In this document: positions 43,326-54,348 of the stretch, piece by piece
Position numbering within the stretch: position 1 is the first letter of the stretch
How the letters are laid out: each line of letters begins with the position of its first letter
Assembly (NCBI GenBank): GCA_035610835.1
Contig: CM069442.1
Span: forward strand, 57,639,950-57,703,949
Direction: 5' to 3'
DNA from: Ophiura sarsii
Lineage: Eukaryota; Echinodermata; Ophiuroidea; Amphilepidida; Ophiuridae
DNA: 64,000 nt
Notes under the pieces: model-generated
Seen by the model: the letters and a program-made list of their open reading frames with translations, nothing else
The model's database searches: none
Told to the model about the DNA's origin: nothing
Position numbers and translations under genes: made by a program

Positions 43326-43575
43326 TCTTGTCCGGCAGGACTCGTGGTGTAGAGGTTATCATGCTTGCTGCATACGCCAGCGACCTGGGTTTGAATCCTG
43401 GCGAGAAATTGACTTTCCTACCCACATGTCGTGTGGTGGAAGACTCTTCTTTGTTGTAAGTGGCCCATCATCTCCATCCATCTCTGGTGGCACTGCTGGA
43501 TCTGGATCTGGATCTGGATTTGTTACTCCAGCAAAACGGAATATCCGCATCACGCTAGAGTTGGATGACATGACC
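43326..43575 (+). mobile_element. tRNA-derived SINE, second type
   Basis: The head has ctcgTGGTGTAGAGGTTATC (A-box-like), then, 40 bases on, GGGTTTGAATCC (B box), followed by a body with cccacatgtcgtgtggtgg and a (tggatc)n-like stretch. The spacing of the boxes fits a tRNA promoter. The 3' side abuts a LINE tail at 43578, which could be its partner LINE or a coincidence. Confidence 0.7.
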
Positions 43576-43577
43576 TA

Positions 43578-43865
43578 ATGATTGCTGTGGCTGGGTAGAC
43601 TGTTTCTATTTGTTGATGCTGTGTGCTCATTGAAGTGGTTCCGGATCATAGTTTTGAAGGGGTTGTGGTTGGCAGTGTCCAGAATTGTATGAGGGAGATT
43701 GTTCCAGTGAGTGGTCGTCCAGGGGAAGAATGTGTTGGAATAGGTCGTGGTCTTGGTCAGAAGTCTTTGGTAGGATAAGTCATGGGTCTTTTTGAGTTGT
43801 CTATTTGGCTTGATTAAGTGGTTTCGCCAGTTTAAGTCCACCAGGCCGTGTGTAATTTTGTGCAT
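43578..43865 (-). pseudogene. LINE reverse transcriptase C-terminal tail
   Basis: The minus frame reads KITHGLVDLNWRNHLIKPNR, then HDLSYQRLLTKTTTYSNTFF, then PWTTTHWNNLPHTILDT and FKTMIRNHF. This is the typical C-terminus of CR1/L2-like non-LTR polyproteins (SFFPRTIxxWNxLP ... FK). The catalytic core is missing, as expected for a 5'-truncated insertion. Continues open for 96 codons. Confidence 0.8.
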
Positions 43866-44840
43866 GAGTGTAAGCCTGTCACTGTTGGCATTGAATGAGC
43901 TAGCATCCTAGGTATCCCAATTGGAGGCTGCATAGGGGATGTTGTGCGGGCACTGTCATTGGGGGGGGGGGGGGGGGGGGGGGCTGCATAGCAATGAAAT
44001 GATGTTGACACAATTCAAATAAAACAATTGAAAGATTATAAAGTTATAAACAGCTAATTGATTCTAGATGTGAATGAGGCCATTATTATTATCGATCGTG
44101 GTTACCGCTATACATTAAAATTAAAAATCAACTACGACCGGGTAAAATAATACATGTGTGAATTGTGAACAAGTCAAATTACAAATTATTTGCAACATAC
44201 ATCAATTTTGGTTAACTCTCGTGTTCAAACTTCTTTTCAGCTCACCAGTTTGTGGATATCGGTATACATCAACTTCACATCTTGTAATCTCCACCTGATG
44301 TCCAATATGGTCATGAAACTCGTTGAGTTTGTCATTAAAGTCACCCCATAACTTAAATATTATCTTAGAAGAACTGCCAATTGAAGGAGATTCTGTATCT
44401 TCTAATAAGATGCCCGTCTTCTTCCAACAATAACCATCTTCACTCTGCCCAGACTTGGTAAATCATCAGATTTCCAATAATTCATGAACATTCATTACAT
44501 GAATTTATTTCCTATGCACGTACCATCCCCACTTTATCTAAAATCCGAGTAGTTTATCTGAATCGAAATCGTGTTTTTTCAAAACTCTGACCACCTTTTC
44601 CTCTAAACCCTCAAAACCCCTTCATTATATGGCAAATGCTCAATATGAAACAAAGAGTTCAGTTCTTTCTGTCACAGAATACAATGATGGGTATCAGGAC
44701 CCCTGTTCCATTGCATAGTCCTGTCATTCGTCCCATTTTTGTCCTTTTTGTATAAGGCCATGTCTAGCTATTGCAAACTTATCCGATTCATTTACAACTC
44801 CTTGGTGAATGGCAATCCCAGCTGTCTTGTCTGAGTTCTA
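43866..44840. other. Unassigned sequence with a G23 run
   Basis: 43961-43983 is 23 consecutive G. No gene recognised in the remainder; minus-strand frames between 44200 and 44600 are short and lack motifs. Confidence 0.4.
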
Positions 44841-44844
44841 TTGT

Positions 44845-45180
44845 TTTGTCTTATACTGCTTAGTCATTTCTTTTATTTGGGAATGCAGAGACTCTTCTCG
44901 GTTATTTAGGACTTTCAGTTCATGCGAGAGCAAGTTCTTATCCTTGACGGTATCATGTTGCTGGTCAAGAACTTCGTCATATGCTGACTTGATATCGGAG
45001 AGATTTTCCTGATTTTGCTAGTCAACTCAGATATGATGGCTTCTTGATGTTGCAGTTTTTTCTCTTGTGTGTTTATATGTTGCACCAACTGTTTCTTTAT
45101 TGGAGATTCATATTCGGTGTGGAATAAGTCAGGCCTTAAACTGCTGGTGAATGGTTGATCTTCAATTTCAAGCATGCTAG
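44845..45180 (-). pseudogene. Coiled-coil protein fragment
   Basis: The minus strand reads KKQLVQHINTQEKKLQHQEA, IISELTSKIRK, then after a frameshift at about 45013 LSDIKSAYDEVLDQQHD, LLSHELKVLNNREESLHSQI and KEMTKQYKTKQ, then a stop. Heptad-like Leu/Ile spacing and high Lys/Glu/Gln content indicate a long coiled coil. It could be an exon of a host gene or an ORF1-type element protein; nothing nearby decides. The frameshift suggests decay. Confidence 0.5.
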
Positions 45181-45192
45181 GAAATAAGGACC

Positions 45193-45623
45193 ACAGGACC
45201 AGGGGCCACTTTTAGAAAAAAACGGCCCCTGGTTCACTGGGTTTTGTCATGAACCAGGGGCCGTTTTTATAAAATACCATTTCAACTCATTTACACCCTC
45301 AAAAACATATCTAAAGTAGTTTATATCACACATTTAAAGTGTAAGTATTAAAGATCAATGTTTTACAGTCACACCTTATCTTTATTTTAAAGACAACTTA
45401 CAGAGACCATCAAATTAAGTTTTGTGACAGATAAATTGGGACAGATTGAAATTCCTCGTTGAATCAACAAGACATGTTACATTATGTTACTATGTACTTG
45501 ACTCATTTACACCTTCAAAAACATATCTTAAGTAGTGTATATCACATATTTCAAAGACAACTTACAGAGACCATCAAATTAAATATTGTGGCAGATAAAT
45601 TGGACAGATTGAAATTGGAATCG
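45193..45623. repeat. Short inverted repeats and a 125-bp direct repeat
   Basis: Around 45197-45265 the word accaggggcc occurs with its inverted copies (ggcccctggt), giving nested hairpins. 45286-45460 and 45500-45623 are direct copies (gactcatttacacc, acatatct-aagtag, gacaacttacagagaccatc, gataaattgg-acagattg), the second with an internal deletion. Confidence 0.75.
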
Positions 45624-45652
45624 GTCTTGTAATCCAGCCATGTCAGATCTTC

Positions 45653-45895
45653 TTATAGTTCCCCGTTACGATTGCGCTTGGTTCCATCTTGGCTCTGCCA
45701 TGATTTTACTGTAGCCACTTTCTTGCCCTTTACTTGATCCGTCTTTGCTTTTTTTTGACCATGTAAGTCGATGACATCTTCTGCATCTTCATCGTGATCA
45801 TTCTGTCGTTTACCACCAGAAGAATCTGATTTATACGACGACGATGGAGAATCAAAATATCTAAGGATTCCCCTTTGTCCGCCATGATGACTCAC
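45653..45895 (-). CDS. Short acidic/basic open frame of unknown origin
   Basis: Eighty codons with ATG at 45895: GGQRGILRYFDSPSSS, then a Ser/Lys/Asp-rich stretch with DEDAEDVIDLHGQKKAKTDQ. Charged low-complexity composition with a possible nuclear localisation patch (KKAK). Transposon proteins often start like this (xxILxYF-SPSxS), but there is no diagnostic domain. It may be a 5' exon or a relic. Confidence 0.3.
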   Translation of the reverse strand: MSHHGGQRGILRYFDSPSSSYKSDSSGGKRQNDHDEDAEDVIDLHGQKKAKTDQVKGKKVATVKSWQSQDGTKRNRNGEL

Positions 45896-46151
45896 ACGTC
45901 ATACGTGTAGGCCTATATCTCACAGCGATTCTATAGGGTAATTTTTTTTTAATTGCGCAACGTTAGAAAGTGAAACAATTGCTGCTTGTCATTTAAATGC
46001 TAAATAGGTCAGACTATTTCGAGGTTGATGGCTACTTTATTTGGGCCTGGTCTCCAGGGGAGGGTAGTCTACTTTGTATCCCCATAAAAGCCACTTCAAT
46101 TCAAATTGCTGCCATATGAAAACTGTACCGCTCCTAGGCGGCGCGCGGTTC

Positions 46152-46660
46152 TCATCCGCGAATTCTGCCATTTGCCAAATTGGCTCTATCCACATTTGGG
46201 AGCGATTTTGCATATGATAGCATCTTCACTCTCAGGTTTGTGAGGTCATCATTGAGGTAGATCTTGCCTCCAAGTGGGGATAGTTCTTTCAACTTTTTTC
46301 TGTTCTTCATGAGGGCATCCTTGACGCGTCGGGACACAAATCGGCACAATACGGGTTTGGGGTTTGTGCCGACAGATCTGCCGACACTATGAGCTACTGA
46401 TATGTAATTTCCGTTGATTTTGTTGCCCATAGCATCACTAATGTCAACAACAGCTTTTACTAACTCCTCTTCATAGTCACCAACACTTGCAGGAATTCCC
46501 GAAATCCTAATCATTTCTCGCCTTGAATACTGTTCAAGTTTATCATGATCATAAATAGCAATCAGAGCTAATTGCTGCATTTTGGTTGCCTTCTGGTTGT
46601 CGCTCTTCTTGGTGGCTTTAATGGTTGCTTTGGTGGATGAATCAGCAGCAACAGATACAG
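46152..46660 (-). pseudogene. LINE ORF1-like RNA-binding protein fragment
   Basis: The minus frame reads YDHDKLEQYSRREMIRISGI, ELVKAVVDISDAMGNKINGN, ISVAHSVGRSVG, NPKPVLCRFVSRRVKDALMK, NRKKLKELSPLGGKIYLNDD and LTNLRVKMLSYAKSLPN. Coiled coil, RRM (RISGIP ... PVLCRFVSRRVKDALM) and the IYLNDDLT C-terminal domain are in the order of non-LTR ORF1 proteins. The frame stays open for about 170 codons and stops at 46152. Its upstream end runs into a hAT terminal sequence at 46662-46709. It resembles the ORF1p-like part of the composite element but is a different family member. Confidence 0.75.
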
Positions 46661-46661
46661 A

Positions 46662-46709
46662 GGCGACCCCACAAAAAGTGCGTCGCAACCCAGAGGTTGG
46701 GAACCACTG
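46662..46709 (-). mobile_element. hAT terminal inverted repeat fragment
   Basis: Minus-strand CAGTGGTTCCCAACCTCTGG then GTTGCGACGCAC and GTGGGGTCGCC. The CAGTGGTTCCCAACC end followed by GGGTCGC-type sequence is a typical hAT-family terminus. No partner end was located in the window. Confidence 0.6.
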
Positions 46710-46829
46710 ATCTAGAACATGCTGTTTTGTTGAAGACATAACTAAATGGACACTCCCATGGACAAGTCAGTTTTGTGCATGCTTTCTGTAATGAACGATG
46801 AAGAACCAAACAAGCTAAACGCGCCATTT

Positions 46830-47421
46830 TTCAGGATAATTTTAAACTTACTGCTGATCAAGACCAAGTAACTCAAATTCTCTGAAACTATAAATGTGAT
46901 TGAACAATTACTTTAAACTTGGGTCAACTTCTATTTGAACCACCCGGTACATCACACAGAGTATAGAATGGCCCCTGCCAGACAAATTATCTGCTGCAAA
47001 GGGCCCAGCAGACACCCCCAATATGGCCCATATTCCCTCAAACAAGATTTGTTTGTAGCCACCTAATTGCCTATACATTGCGATTGTGACATGGAGTTAT
47101 AACCCTTTAATCTGGATGGATGGATAACCCTTTAATCTGGATGGATGGATACTGTGAAATGTTTTATTTGAGTAAATATTCTAATTGAGATGATTAATTG
47201 AGTTTGGATGTAAATTTGCCACAGAAAATGATTTTGAATTATTGTAACAATATAGTATATGTACATGGTAATTATATTATTCATGGTGATTATATTATTT
47301 ATAGATTTATAATACATGTATTATAGTTTTGAAGAAATAATTATGTGCAGTCATTAATATATTTTATATAAAGTGCCACAATATTATATAGCTATTCCAA
47401 AGGCATGTGTAATAACTGTTG
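46830..47421. other. Unassigned AT-rich sequence
   Basis: Nothing identified; a 22-bp unit (aaccctttaatctggatgga) is duplicated in tandem at 47102-47150. Confidence 0.45.
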
Positions 47422-47937
47422 CCGTATTATCCCTATTAAGCGCCCAGGGCGGTTAGCAAAGTCATTTTGGGTGGGCGCTTATTATTTTACCTTTTTTAAA
47501 CTTATTTATCGTGGAGACTACCAAATTCGGCAAGGTTGCGAAGACATTTTGTTCTGTAAACATACATCATATGGGCGGCCATCTTTGCTTTTCATTTGTG
47601 GCTAAAATACAACATTACGCATATTCGTACGGCACGCATTCAGCACTACGCATGTTCAAAACCACCAAGAATAAACTCGCCAGTCGACAGGCAGTGGTAT
47701 CAGCGCTACTGAACGTGTAGCAGTAAGTGCCTAGTGGGATCGGGGAGGGCTGGCGGCGGCGGCGGCGATCGAACCAGGCTTACTGGTACTGCTTTACTGA
47801 AGGACGCCATGGCAAAAAATGTTGTACAGTGCTATGGTAATTGAAAAGGTGGGTGCTTATAAGGGATTGTTTGTTGGTAGTCCTTTAGAAAAACAGGGGT
47901 GGGGCAAGGGCATGGGCGCTTAATTGGGATAATACGG
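47422..47937. mobile_element. 516-bp MITE with CCGTATTATCCC ends
   Basis: The inverted ends CCGTATTATCCCTATTAAGC and, complemented on the right, CCGTATTATCCCAATTAAGC match over about 25 bp and continue with gcgccc. Right flank is TA; left flank has lost it. Mariner-like target preference is possible. A ggc-repeat (gcggcggcggcgg) occurs inside at 47753. Noncoding. Confidence 0.75.
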
Positions 47938-48139
47938 TACATGTAACTGTAAAGCAAGTTTCTTTTTCAATCAACAGATAAATTGTCTGGTTAGGTGACG
48001 GAACCGGTTCTACAGATTTGTTAATTTTTAAAAATAATTTACAAGTTTTAATAAATAAATGTTTTGACATGAATTTAATTTTAAAAAACACCATTATGAT
48101 TTTTGATTTGAGTTGTTTAATTGTGGTAGACATTTGATG

Positions 48140-48425
48140 TCAGATATGATTGATTTTGTTTTGTTACAGAGTGACAGGTATACACAGTTAAATGCAGGCA
48201 ACGTCTCAGATCTTCCTCAGATTATATCCGGCTTTATGTTCCACACTGCCACATTATGGAATGAGCTCTCAGTACATCTGATGGAATCCGTTTCCTTGCC
48301 TGCCTTGAGATGCGTACTTAAAACTTATTTGTTTCCATCATAATTTGTTATTTTGTTTTCCTTGATTTTATGTAAAAACGCTGGTTCGTGTAGAGCGCTA
48401 TATAAATGCTTTGTATTCGTCTACG
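48140..48425 (+). pseudogene. LINE C-terminal tail and 3' end
   Basis: The plus frame reads SDRYTQLNAGNVSDLPQI, then SGFMFHTATLWNELSVHL, then LPALRCVLKTYLF and a stop at 48341, the end of a CR1-type polyprotein. The following tgtagagcgctatataaatg is a typical 3' UTR ending of such LINEs. 5'-truncated insertion. Confidence 0.75.
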
Positions 48426-48429
48426 CTTT

Positions 48430-49385
48430 CCGGCTATGTTACCATTGCGCGCGTAAGTTAACTATTGCTTTCCAGGTCTTACGATCATTGGTCTGTGTCA
48501 CAATTTCCAGGTCAACTTCTTTGTTGATGTTTGCTATATCCAGGTTGGTTTTGGACGTCCGACTGGTCTTTTTGTGGCTCGATTTAAAGCGTGGCGTGTT
48601 GGAGTTTCTTGTGGCAATCTAAATGGATATCCCAGCCAATTTAGGTGTCTTTTTTGATAGTTTTGCTCCATGGTTCATTATTTGTTTTTGTATATAGATC
48701 GACATTTGTCACTTTGTCAAGTTTGGTAATATTCAGAGTCCGTCTTAGTAAAGTTCTTTGAAACACATCAATTTTGTGTTCTAGTTTCATTGTCATTTTT
48801 CATAGTTCACTATATTGTATAGAAAAATTGAGCATACATATGCGTTGATAATTCTCACTTTGGTGGTTAATGTTGCCCTCCTGCTTTGAAGAAATTGTTT
48901 GAGTTGATTATGTGTGCTGATGGCTAGCCCTTTTCTTCTTTTTATATCCTCCTCTGTGTCAAGTAGAGATCCTAAATATTTGCACTTTTCCAGTCTGTTG
49001 GGCCTTCCCTTGTTACTTTGTAGAGTTCTGTTTTTTCTCCATTAACGGTGAGATTTCTTTTCTTCAACTTTGATGGTACTGTTTTCTATATTTTGGTAAT
49101 TAGACCAGAGTTGGTTGTGATCCAGCTAATATCATCAGCATATTGCTGATATATTGTCAGTGATTGATTTGGGTTTGGTGTGCAATAAGATTGATCTTGC
49201 AGATGTGGTGGTAGAAGATCCTTGGATACTTCCCTTGCAATGGCATAATTATATTCTGTCTCATCTTTTTCCCTCTCTGCATGAAGTGATTTTGCTAAAT
49301 AAATTGCATTGGCACAGTCACCTTGTGGAGCACCTTTATTTATTGTGAATTTTTGTCTTGTTTCCTATTTACACGGACTTGTATG
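48430..49385 (-). pseudogene. LINE reverse transcriptase core, degenerate
   Basis: Minus-strand order: NKGAPQGDCANAIYL (RT motif with PQG), ERE-rich stretch, YCTPNPN, QQYADDISWITTNSG (YADD active site near 49135), LKKRNLTVNGEKTE, ILGSLLDTEEDIKRRKGLAI, HNQLKQFLQSRRATL, KVRIINAYVCSIFLYN, then WLGYPF and KRPVGRPKPTW-like text near 48480. This is a non-LTR reverse transcriptase from the finger region to the C-terminus. Clade uncertain. Several stops and frameshifts interrupt it. Confidence 0.8.
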
Positions 49386-49740
49386 TTTACACGTAGTATG
49401 CCATCGTCAATCATCGGGTTTAGGCGGTAGATGGTACTTGAGTAAATTAGGCATGTCGTTGTTTCCCGGGGTAGCCATCTCCAACAGTGCCATCTCCTCT
49501 TGGAAAGATGTTCGTTGAACATACTGTATCACTACATCTTCAGCGTGTCGTACCTCCTTCACTGATAGCGGACCCATGACTTGCTCATCTGTCGCATGTT
49601 CCTCTCCTACAGTGTTCTCATCCTTGGAAGAACTGGATCCGGGTCTGCCTTCCATGCTCTGCTTCCAGAGTATCTCCTTTAGTCTCATCAGCCAAGCAAT
49701 AGCTCTATTAAGGCTGTACCAACTTGAGTAATGCTGCATG
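49386..49740 (-). pseudogene. BEL/Pao retrotransposon pol fragment
   Basis: The minus frame (49407-49739) reads QHYSSWYSLNRAIAWLMRLK, then GPLSVKEVRHAEDVVIQYVQ and RTSFQEEMALLEMA. In a shifted frame it continues IYRLNPMIDDGILRVN. This is the linker before the integrase zinc finger in BEL/Pao polyproteins (FSSWxRLxRxxAW, LTxxELxxAE, LxPFLDDxGLLRVGGRL). It is cut at about 49386, where LINE sequence begins. Confidence 0.75.
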
Positions 49741-50006
49741 AGTTTATCAAGAGGATTTTGGTGTTCTGTGGCCTGAGTTATGTTGGTCCAAATGACAAGA
49801 AAAGAGAAAGGGCACTCAGTGCGCGAAACTTTTTTACCTTTATTATTTCCTTTTTAATTAGCTACACCGTTTACAACCAACAACATGATCTGTTTGATGG
49901 GACGGGTTACATTGCACTTCATGCCATGTGTGTAGTTGACATTTAAAAATGTGAAATTAGCAGAAATCATAGATAGCATGGAAGGAAACTAGGCAAACAG
50001 AGTTTA

Positions 50007-50263
50007 CAGGGTGTCCCAGAATGATTTATACCATGTTAGAAAAAATAAAAATGGAAAAGCAACATTGCAGTCTGCAATACATTGAGGAACATGTTTCCTA
50101 CTAAATTTGTTAATTTCTTCAAAATACCTATATTTCAATATTTGACATTCCTAAGAAAGCTAAATATACATTGATTGTTAGAACCAAGCACTTTAACCAA
50201 TAACAATGGCATTCGTAGCTATAAATGCTCCTTTCCCGGTATTAATTATTCTGGGACACCCTG
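50007..50263. mobile_element. 257-bp mariner-like MITE
   Basis: The ends CAGGGTGTCCCAGAATGATT and complementary ATTCTGGGACACCCTG are flanked by TA on each side (50005-50006 and 50264-50265). CAGGGTGTCCC is a common mariner terminus and TA its target. Noncoding. Confidence 0.85.
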
Positions 50264-50518
50264 TATAAGGAAGAATGTTCATAATGAAAAGGTGTATCAC
50301 AAATAATTATTGTAGATTCCATTTATTTCTTGTATTATTAGGAGTTGGTGATTGCTTGTGATTTATTTCTCAGAAATTATAGTAAATGTTGTAAATTCAG
50401 TACTACATATGTTTTACTACATACATAAAACCAAATGTTTATTAAGAGAAATAGGCCAGATCATGGCGATTACAATACTATATTTATAAACTTGAGAGAG
50501 GTTACAACTTGGGCTTGG

Positions 50519-50765
50519 TTAACACTTTCCACGCGGCAGGCGGCTGCAGACGACATTCCACAATTTCACAAAATGTTTCAAAAATGTCAAAATTATTGAA
50601 TTTCATTACCATACTTGGAATCATCATGAGAAATGCATTGACATAAGTACAAACATGCCCATTATTGGTTCAGTAATCCATGAGATAGACTTTGAAAATT
50701 GGGAAAGTTTTCTAAAAAATCTGTTTTGTATATGGTAAAACTAATAGCCGCGTGGAAAGTGTTAA
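50519..50765. mobile_element. piggyBac-like MITE with CACTTTCCACGCGG ends
   Basis: TTAA, then CACTTTCCACGCGG, about 210 bp of interior, CCGCGTGGAAAGTG, then TTAA. The termini are perfect complements and TTAA is the piggyBac target duplication. A decayed relative is at 11247-11472. Confidence 0.85.
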
Positions 50766-50939
50766 CATAACATACGATGGTGTATTTTGTCAAAGTACTA
50801 ATGTATACAAAATATGCATTGCTTTTATTTATGTTCCACGACTCACAATGATTATAAAAACAACCAACAACAACCAACTCAATCTATTTTGGTCCACCCT
50901 AATACCTTTTGAAACCGGTATGACATAGAAGACACAATG

Positions 50940-51149
50940 TCACAGGCGAAAAAGTAAGTCACTTTTTTCGGTCACTTTTGCCAAAAATAGTGTAATTGCA
51001 TCGGTCATTGCCATTTTAAAGCAATACCGGGCATCAACTATGCAGCGATTATTTAGCCGTCGGTTTATAACGACGAAGTCATTTTCATTACACAATTTGG
51101 GTGAAGTGACTGAAAATAGGAGCTAACCGAAAACTGGCGACTTGACCCT
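50940..51149. mobile_element. Second, diverged copy of the AGGGTAAAGTCGCC MITE
   Basis: Inverted relative to 11494-11708. Shared words include ggtgaagtgac/gtcacttc, ttagccgtcgg, tagttgatgcccggtat and gcaattacac in complementary form. The 51149 end is intact (ccgaaaactggcgacttgac then cct); the other end has lost its last bases. Confidence 0.75.
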
Positions 51150-52218
51150 ATATGAAATGAATAAAACTGGTTTGACACTTTCTTACCATGTAGCATCCTC
51201 TCCACCTAGAATAAACTCTAGTGTACCAAATATAAATTTAGTCAGCATTGTTTGCTTATAATTTTAATATATTATGTAGTCATTTGATTTCATTATGTGT
51301 ATACATATATCTTCGTAAAATGTGTTATTTCCAATTGCCAGTTTGAGATTTGGCAAAGTGCTCTAACGTAAGGTAAACAAGATATGTATGCAATCATCAT
51401 TTCAAAAGGCGTATTTTTTTTTGAAAAGAATGTGTCATCTTAGAGTTAGCATTAAAAGATAATGTTATTGTCTTAATATAAAGATGTAAATACAGGTTGT
51501 GGATAACACATTTTGCGATGAAATTCATTTACTTGTAGTTCTGAATTATTGAAAGTGCCTTTTACAAATTCAATATTTAAATTATGTGATCATTTTGAAT
51601 AAAATGGTGATGTTGTATCCAATATTCATGATATATGATTGTGTTTGTCTCTTTATTGAATGACATATGAACCGTGTCATTCATGTACTAAAGGCCAAGA
51701 TCCTTAGGTTAGAAACCTACAATAGCATAATGGTCATCCCTTCCCTTCACAAAACGTTGAGCCCCTGGCATAATGTAGGATCTTGTGTACATGCATTTTC
51801 ATTTAGCTCTCTAAGGCATTTACAATCTCCCTAGGCATTTAGGGCAAAACCAATTATAAATTTGGTGGAACAGAAACGTGCACAAGTCCTTTCTTGTGAT
51901 CAAAGCTCATTCGTGTGAACATGGTGAAGGAAGAACTTGAATTTAAGTATGATAGCTGCACTGGCTGCTATCGCAGGCGTTGACCCAGCGTGACCTGCGA
52001 TGTTATGCCGCACACTGCGTTGGAAGTAAGACTGCCGCTCCGCATCGCATGGCAAATAGTGTGAACAAACCTTAGAATTCCTCCCAGATTTACCATTTTG
52101 CCTGTGTATTGTTCCAAATATGGTGGGGGAATGATCACAATGTTTTACTATTGTTTACTCTGAAAAATATCTCCTTTTCCTATTTTCAAAACACACGTTG
52201 CATGGCACAGAACAACAC
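51150..52218. other. Unassigned AT-rich sequence
   Basis: No open frame over 60 codons and no repeat identified. 51950-52070 is locally GC-richer (gcgttgacccagcgtgacct) but shows no coding pattern. Confidence 0.45.
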
Positions 52219-52223
52219 TTTTT

Positions 52224-53190
52224 ATCCCCCTGGTTTTTAAAACCAGAAGGGGATTTTGTCATCATGTAATGTGTGTCTGTGCGTATGTTTATCCCCCTGG
52301 TTTTTAAAACCAGAAGGGGATTTTGTCATCATGTAATGTGTGTCTGTGCGTAGGGGTGTGGGGGGGCGTAGGGGTGTGTGGGGGGGGGGGGGTGTGTGTG
52401 TGTGTAGGGGTGTGCCTTTTGGTTAGCCTTTTTTTTCCAAATGCTGTATCTGTTGAAAGGGTGGACGGATTGACTTCAAACCTTCAGTGATAGGTAGGCC
52501 ATGGTCAAACACTGTAGCTGCTTGTTTGGGGGTCTAATTTGCAAAGGTCATCTGAGGTCAAAGGTCATCTAGAGGTCAAATCGTAAAAGTTGCCCGATTG
52601 ACTTCAAACTTGGAGAAAAGAAACATGAACACCGGGTGAACATGTCTAAAATAAATTAAGAGGTCATCCAAGGTCATAGGTCATCCAGAGGTCAAATCGT
52701 AAAAGTTGCCCGATTGACGTCAAACTTGGAGACAAGAAACATGAACACCGGGTGAACATGTCTAAAATAAATTAGAGGTCATCTAAGGTCAAAGGTCATC
52801 CAGAGGTCAAATCGTAAAAGTTGCCCGATTGACGTCAAACTTGGAGACAAGAAACATGAACACCGGGGGAACATGTCTAAAATAAATTAGAGGTCATCCG
52901 AGGTCAACGGTCATTAGAGGTCAACCAAGGTCAAAGGTCAACAAGGGGTTAAATTGTACAATGAACACCGTGGGAACATGTAAACAAATAATTAGAGGTC
53001 ATCCGAGGTCATCTGAGGTCAAAGGTCATCCACAGGTCAAATCGTTAAAGTTGCCCGATTGACCTCAAACTTGGAGAAAAGAAACATGAACACCGGGGGA
53101 ACATGACCCATATATGACCTTTGACCTCATTTAGTTGATCTCCCAGCCAGGGGGATTCGCAAGTCGTGACTTGCAGTATTTTTGTTTTTG
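52224..53190. mobile_element. Repeat element with hairpin ends and AGGTCA arrays
   Basis: Starts with a 67-bp unit present twice (52224 and 52291), each with the hairpin ccccctggttttt/aaaaccagaagggg. The interior has units of about 114 bp (gttgcccgattgacgtcaaa; gaaacatgaacaccggg) between 52560 and 53110. The end has gccaggggga, complementary to the start, then the perfect hairpin gcaagtcgtgacttgc at 53159-53174. Four exact AGGTCAAAGGTCA motifs start at 52555, 52786, 52928 and 53016. Hairpin near the 3' end and lack of clear target duplication are compatible with a Helitron-type element, but I cannot show this. Confidence 0.65.
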
Positions 53191-54348
53191 AAATGTATTT
53201 CCTGGAAATGATTTAGTTTCAATTGATTCCAAGTTGAAAAATGTAGGATTTTCTAAAGGTACTCCCTTTTACATATTCTATCATTTACAATCATAACTTA
53301 TTGATCGGAAGCGATCATTTCCCCTTCTTTAAAGGTCCACCGATATGCATCGTTTATTACATATCAAAATAAAGACAAAATCACAAGGATTCCGAAAATA
53401 AACATTTCATGAGCGATCCATTAAAGGGAAAGAAGAAATTTACAAAAAACATAAATGCGCCCAAAATCAGTGTTAAAAACGATCTTCGTATTTTGAAAAC
53501 CCCGCTCTACCAGGCAACACAGAGGAGAAATCATAGTTAGCCAACAATGCACTGTAACATTGTGACAAACCTAGGGTCTAATATGTCTTCACACACTCTT
53601 TACAATATTAGCCCTTTCCCATCATCATGCTTTGCTGAACAATTGAATGACCGCGCGAACTTTAAACATGTGTATCCATGCATGAAGCTAGACAACTAAT
53701 TAGCTTCATGATCCATGCTGTGTGCATTCAAAACCATACAATCACAAGTGGATTAGCCGTATTATCATATTCAGTGAATGAATAGATCGAGGTCATGATA
53801 CTGTTTGTAAGGGAACCTGTACAACTTGATACACATGTTATTTTGAGGCCATATTTTTAGACCGTGGTGCATTGTTTGCTGACTCATGTATAAAAGTTAT
53901 AATCATCCGTGTGAATCCACTCTCAAAATCCACCCTTAACACGGATTCTCAAAGAAGGAAAAAGCGACCCTTAACAAGGATTACAACTCGAAGAATCATC
54001 CTCATACAAAGGATATATATGCCCTCAAGACAGAGTTTAGACTGACATGAACGTATGAATTAAGTGCATGATTCAGTTGTGTTTGTAAATTTATCCCTAC
54101 GGGCCAACCATTTTATTGATGACACATGACTATCGCCCCAAGCAACCCTTATCATGGATTTATGTTGAATAAGAAATTGGTGATTTTGATACCCTTAGAA
54201 CGGGTCCGTGCGGATCCACGTTGTGGTCGAAAAATGCACCCATATTCCGAGTTTTCATTCACGCGGATGATTACAACACTGGCCCCACTGGGGAAATTAT
54301 CGAAGAAGGCTGACAATATGCCTTCTTCGATGAATGATTCACTGAATT
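53191..54348. other. Unassigned sequence
   Basis: No recognisable gene. A 74-codon plus frame (54126-54350) lacks motifs. Two short repeats with acccttaaca occur near 53930 and 53970. Confidence 0.4.
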
